A stretch of DNA of 8,732 nt, from assembly GCA_023437285.1 (NCBI GenBank), contig JAEZGP010000292.1, forward strand, positions 1 to 8,732, in the 5' to 3' direction. The position numbers and the translations under genes were made by a program. Of the stretch, positions 6,042-8,732 are shown piece by piece (within the stretch, counting starts at the first letter, position 1; the number at the start of each line of letters is the position of its first letter). The notes below the pieces were generated by a model. The model saw only the letters and a program-made list of their open reading frames with translations. It made no database searches and was not told where the DNA came from. Source of the DNA: Actinomycetes bacterium. GTDB taxonomy: Bacteria; Actinomycetota; Actinomycetes; Mycobacteriales; Micromonosporaceae.

Positions 6042-7450
6042 GCGCCGAGGCGACGTTCCTGGCCCGCTACCCGTCCTACGGGGACGCGGCGGAGCTCGAC
6101 CGGCTCCGCGCCGAGCAGTACGCCTACCTGGGCGACCACGTGTACCTCGACTACACCGGGTCGGGGCTGGCCGCCACGGCGCAACTCGACGCGCACGTCG
6201 CGCGGCTGAACGGGGCCTGCTTCGGCAACCCGCACTCCGAGAACCCGACCTCGGAGCGCTCCACCCGGCTCGTCGAGTCGGCTCGGCACGCGGTGCTGCG
6301 GTTTCTCAACGCGTCACCCGACGAGTACGCGGTCGTGTTGCCCCCGAACGCCACCGGGGCGTGCCGGCTCGTCGGCGAGGGCTACCCGTTCGGGCCCGAC
6401 CGGGAACTGCTGCTCACCTACGACAACCACAACTCGGTCAACGGCGTACGGGAGTACGCGCGAGCGCGCGGCGCGCGTACCCGGTATGTGCCGTTGTCCT
6501 CGCCGGCGTTGCGCATCGACGAGGGCGAGCTGACCGCGGCCCTGGCCGAGGGAGGCGGCGGCCTGTTCGCCTTCCCGGGGCAGAGCAACTTCACCGGGGT
6601 GCGCCACCCCGTGGAGTGGATCGGGGCGGCGCACGCGCGCGGCTACGACGTGCTGCTCGACGCGGCGGCGTACCTGCCGACGAACCGGCTCGACCTGGCC
6701 GTGGTGCGGCCGGACTTCGTGGCGATCAGCTGGTACAAGGTGTTCGGCTATCCGACCGGGATCGGGTGCCTCGTGGCGCGGCGCGAGGCGCTGGCGCGCC
6801 TGCGGCGTCCCTGGTTCGCGGGCGGCACCATCCGCGCCGTCAGCGTGCACGCCGACTGGCACGAGATGATGGACGACGAGACCGCCTTCGAGGACGGGAC
6901 GCTGAACTTCCTGAGCATCCCCGACGTGGAGGTCGGCATCGACTGGGTCAACGGGGTCGGCATCGACGCGATCGGCGAACGGACGCGCTGCCTGACCGGC
7001 TGGTTCCTGACGGAACTGGCCGCCCTCAGCCACGCCAACGGCCAGCCGTTGGCGCGCGTGTACGGGCCTACCGACACGGTGGGGCGTGGCGCGACGGTGG
7101 CGTTCAACCTGTTCGACCCCGCCGGCGTGATCGTCGACGAGCGCCTCGTCGCGGCCGAGTCGGCGGCGGCCGGCTTCTCGCTGCGTACGGGCTGCTTCTG
7201 CAACCCCGGGGCGGGCGAGCGCGGGTTCGGGATCACACCGACGATGTTGGCCGGGGCGTCCGACTGGGGCGTGCGCACCATCGACGGCTACCTGGCGAAG
7301 ATCGGCCTGCCGACGGGCGGGGCGGTACGGGTGTCGTTCGGGATCGTCTCCACGTTCGCCGACGTCGACCGGTTCCTCCGTTTCCTCGCCGCCACCTACG
7401 TCGACCGGACCGCCACCACCGTCGACCTGCCGCCGCGTCTGCGCTGCTGA
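6038..7450 (+). CDS. Class V PLP enzyme resembling the sulfurase domain of Moco sulfurase
   Basis: A 470-residue fold-type I PLP enzyme of the aminotransferase-V/cysteine desulfurase group. From memory, its motif series follows the N-terminal domain of eukaryotic molybdenum-cofactor sulfurase (MOCOS/ABA3): YLDYTGSGL, FGNPHSENPTS, a TYDNHNSVNGVR segment (H131), FAFPGQSNFTG, LLDAAAYLPTNRLDL (D208), ISWYKVFGYPTGIG (PLP lysine K234), FEDGTLNFLSI and RTGCFCNPGA (C386, C388). In that family the second Cys of the CFC motif carries the persulfide. A desulfurase reaction on L-cysteine is therefore likely, but the acceptor is unknown. The protein ends soon after SFGIVSTFADVDRFLRFL, so it has no C-terminal MOSC domain. 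The ATG overlaps the ABC stop (ATGA), tying it to transport. Alternatives are a selenocysteine-lyase-like or isopenicillin-epimerase-like enzyme. Confidence 0.87.
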   Translation: MSAEATFLARYPSYGDAAELDRLRAEQYAYLGDHVYLDYTGSGLAATAQLDAHVARLNGACFGNPHSENPTSERSTRLVESARHAVLRFLNASPDEYAVVLPPNATGACRLVGEGYPFGPDRELLLTYDNHNSVNGVREYARARGARTRYVPLSSPALRIDEGELTAALAEGGGGLFAFPGQSNFTGVRHPVEWIGAAHARGYDVLLDAAAYLPTNRLDLAVVRPDFVAISWYKVFGYPTGIGCLVARREALARLRRPWFAGGTIRAVSVHADWHEMMDDETAFEDGTLNFLSIPDVEVGIDWVNGVGIDAIGERTRCLTGWFLTELAALSHANGQPLARVYGPTDTVGRGATVAFNLFDPAGVIVDERLVAAESAAAGFSLRTGCFCNPGAGERGFGITPTMLAGASDWGVRTIDGYLAKIGLPTGGAVRVSFGIVSTFADVDRFLRFLAATYVDRTATTVDLPPRLRC

Positions 7451-7454
7451 GGCG

Positions 7455-7489
7455 TTTGGGCCTCGCGACGCGGGGGCATATCGGGCACA
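7455..7489 (+). promoter_or_regulatory. Weak candidate promoter of the hemerythrin-like gene
   Basis: CATATC (7477-7482) is the only AT-rich hexamer in the gap and lies exactly 7 bases before the ATG at 7489, the spacing expected for a leaderless transcript. The upstream TTTGGG (7455-7460) is a poor -35. No good Shine-Dalgarno is placed for this ATG. Confidence 0.25.
7461..7475 (+). terminator. Short GC-rich hairpin after the PLP-enzyme gene
   Basis: CCTCGC and GCGGGG form a 6-bp stem (one G-U pair) around the loop GAC, 10 bp after the stop. There is no U-tract. It may weakly terminate the ABC/PLP operon, but short GC stems arise easily by chance here. Confidence 0.25.
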
Positions 7490-7968
7490 TGGATGCCATC
7501 GTGTTGCTCAAGGAAGACCACAAAGAGGTCGAGAAGCAGTTCAAGCTGTTCGAGAAGGCGCACAAGGACGGCGCGACGCCGGCGGCGAAGAAGAAGATCG
7601 TCGACGAGTGCATCCGGCTGCTCACCACGCACGCGTACATCGAGGAGACGCTGTTCTACCCGAAGGCGCGCGAGGCGGTCCCGCAGACCGAGGAGCACGT
7701 CCTGGAGAGCGTCGAGGAACACCACGTGGTCGCGTGGATGCTGGCGGAGTTGCAGAACACCGAGCCGAGCGACGAGCGCTATGACGCCAAGATGACCGTC
7801 CTCATGGAGAACGTGCGCCACCACGTCCAGGAGGAAGAGGAGGAGTGGTTCCCGGAGGTGCGTAAGGCCATGGGCCGCAAGGCGCTTCAGGACCTCGGCG
7901 AGGAGATGGACGCCGCCAAGCCCAACGCCCCGGCCGACCCGCTCGCCCTCTCCAGCGCCAAGGCGTAG
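7489..7968 (+). CDS. Hemerythrin HHE cation-binding domain protein
   Basis: A 159-residue, all-alpha, highly charged cytoplasmic protein of the bacterial hemerythrin-like (HHE) family, which binds a di-iron centre and is linked to oxygen, peroxide or nitric-oxide chemistry. Candidate iron ligands are in the usual order: H11 in LLKEDHKEVE, H48 and E52 in LTTHAYIEE, H78/H79 in VEEHHV, and H112 and E116 in RHHVQEEEEEWFPEV. The domain spans about 1-125; the tail is Ala/Pro-rich and probably flexible. The ATG at 7489 starts directly with the family opening MDAIVLLKEDH, so the longer upstream frame is rejected. It lies 38 bp after the PLP-enzyme stop and may be read with it or from its own leaderless promoter. 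The exact role is unknown. Confidence 0.92.
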   Translation: MDAIVLLKEDHKEVEKQFKLFEKAHKDGATPAAKKKIVDECIRLLTTHAYIEETLFYPKAREAVPQTEEHVLESVEEHHVVAWMLAELQNTEPSDERYDAKMTVLMENVRHHVQEEEEEWFPEVRKAMGRKALQDLGEEMDAAKPNAPADPLALSSAKA

Positions 7969-7974
7969 GTTTGC

Positions 7975-8002
7975 CGGCCCGTTCGCGGGGAAGAGCGGGC
8001 CG
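7975..8002 (+). terminator. Ten-bp hairpin between hemerythrin-like and FAD-enzyme genes
   Basis: CGGCCCGTTC (7975-7984) pairs with GAGCGGGCCG (7993-8002), giving nine Watson-Crick pairs and one G-U around an 8-nt loop. It starts 6 bp after the hemerythrin-like stop and ends one base before the next ATG. There is no U-tract. It could terminate the upstream transcript, or it could fold over the initiation region of the FAD enzyme and limit its translation. Confidence 0.45.
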
Positions 8003-8003
8003 T

Positions 8004-8732
8004 ATGACGACCACGACGTGCGATGCGGTGGTGATCGGCGCGGGGCACAACGGCCTCGTGGCCGCGAACCTGCTCGCGGACGTCGGGTGGGATGTCGTCG
8101 TGCTGGAGGCGACCGCCGCGCCGGGCGGGGCGGTCGCCTCAGCCGAGATCACGGCTCCGGGTTACCTGAGCGACCTGTGCAGCGCGTTCTATCCGTTCGC
8201 GACGCTCCCCGGGCCGCTGGCGGATCTCAATCTTGACGAGTACGGGCTGGCCTGGCGCCACGCCCCGGACGTGCTGGCGCACCTGCACCCGGACGGGCGG
8301 GCCGCGGTGCTGAACCTGGACCCGCAGCGCACCGCCGCCTCGGTGGCGGAGTTCGCGAGCGCCGACGCCGAGGCGTGGCTGGCTCTCTACCGAAGCTGGA
8401 TGGCGATCGGCGACCGGCTGATCGACGCGATCATGCGGCCGTTCCCGCCGGTACGAGGCGGCGCAGGGCTGTTGCGGCGGGCCCGCCTCGCGGGCGGCCT
8501 GCGGCTGGCCCGGCTGGCGGTGCTCCCGGTGCGCCGGTTCGGCGCGGAGCGGTTCGCCGGAGAAGGTGCGACGCTGCTGCTCGCTGGCGGCGCGATGCAC
8601 ACCGACCTGTCTCCCGACGAGGCGGGCAGCGGCCTGTACGGGTGGCTGCTCGGCATGGTCGGGCAGCAGTACGGCTTTCCCGTGCCGGCCGGCGGCGCGG
8701 GTGCGCTGACGGCGGCGCTGGTGGACCGGCTG
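8004..8732 (+). CDS. FAD-dependent oxidoreductase, phytoene desaturase-like (3' truncated)
   Basis: The N-terminal 243 residues of a flavin amine-oxidase/CrtI-like protein; the frame is open to the window end, so the gene continues beyond it. The dinucleotide-binding fold is clear: VVIGAGHNGLVAANLLA (GxGxxG at 12-17), the ribose-binding acid E35 in VVVLEA, and PGG at 40-42. Later segments (SDLCSAFYPFATLPGPL, and a glycine-rich stretch near the end with GSGLYGWLLGMVGQQYGFPVPAGG) match my memory of the bacterial and PYROXD2-like branch rather than true carotenoid desaturases. No carotenoid gene is in the window. The substrate is unknown. ATG 8004 gives a normal lead into the Rossmann fold. The Shine-Dalgarno is weak and part of the hairpin that precedes the ATG. 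Confidence 0.88.
   Translation, partial: MTTTTCDAVVIGAGHNGLVAANLLADVGWDVVVLEATAAPGGAVASAEITAPGYLSDLCSAFYPFATLPGPLADLNLDEYGLAWRHAPDVLAHLHPDGRAAVLNLDPQRTAASVAEFASADAEAWLALYRSWMAIGDRLIDAIMRPFPPVRGGAGLLRRARLAGGLRLARLAVLPVRRFGAERFAGEGATLLLAGGAMHTDLSPDEAGSGLYGWLLGMVGQQYGFPVPAGGAGALTAALVDRL

Noticed and set aside
5884..7488. Upstream in-frame extension of the hemerythrin-like frame (694 codons in total)
   Set aside because: The extension lies out of frame over the PLP-enzyme gene and is Arg-rich without homology. The HHE protein starts at 7489.
8139..8656. Minus-strand frames of 153 and 89 codons near the window end
   Set aside because: They lie opposite the open FAD-oxidoreductase frame, which has a clear GxGxxG fold and runs to the window end.

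Overview
The window is high-GC DNA with GTG and TTG starts, strong GC preference at third codon positions, tightly packed genes and overlapping ends. A SigE-family ECF sigma factor and a DesK/NarL-type two-component pair add to this. It fits an actinobacterium, and Micromonosporaceae is my best guess, but no phylogenetic marker is present to prove it. It reads as chromosomal. I see no transposase, phage gene, tRNA, rRNA or CRISPR array.

Layout. (1) 1-1055, plus strand: the 3' end of a histidine kinase overlaps a complete NarL/LuxR-type response regulator. (2) 1044-2069, minus strand: an APH-family kinase-like phosphotransferase converges on the regulator and shares 12 bp of 3' end with it. 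(3) 2070-2462: a non-coding divergent region of about 390 bp holding a perfect 16-bp inverted repeat (arms 2180-2195 and 2277-2292) and candidate promoters. (4) 2463-4212, plus: an ECF sigma factor and, 4 bp later, a one-TM protein with a probable beta-propeller exterior, presumably its partner. (5) 4260-7450, plus: an ABC half-transporter (ATPase fused to permease, with a repeat-bearing linker) overlaps by ATGA a stand-alone PLP enzyme that looks like the NifS-like half of molybdenum-cofactor sulfurase. (6) 7489-7968, plus: a small hemerythrin HHE-domain protein. (7) 8004 to the window end, plus: the N-terminal half of a phytoene-desaturase-like FAD oxidoreductase.

How they may work together. 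The kinase/regulator and the sigma factor/membrane protein are two separate signalling units. The transporter and the sulfurase-like enzyme are almost certainly co-translated, which suggests a shared substrate or product, possibly a sulfur-bearing small molecule (inference). The hemerythrin and FAD oxidoreductase genes follow in the same direction, each after a short gap containing a hairpin. A redox/iron/sulfur theme is tempting, but only co-orientation supports it. Most genes belong to recognisable families. The less ordinary points are the MOSC-less sulfurase homologue coupled to an exporter, a sigma-factor partner with no cysteine and no ZAS motif, the APH homologue lacking the usual motif histidine, and the hairpins placed against start codons.
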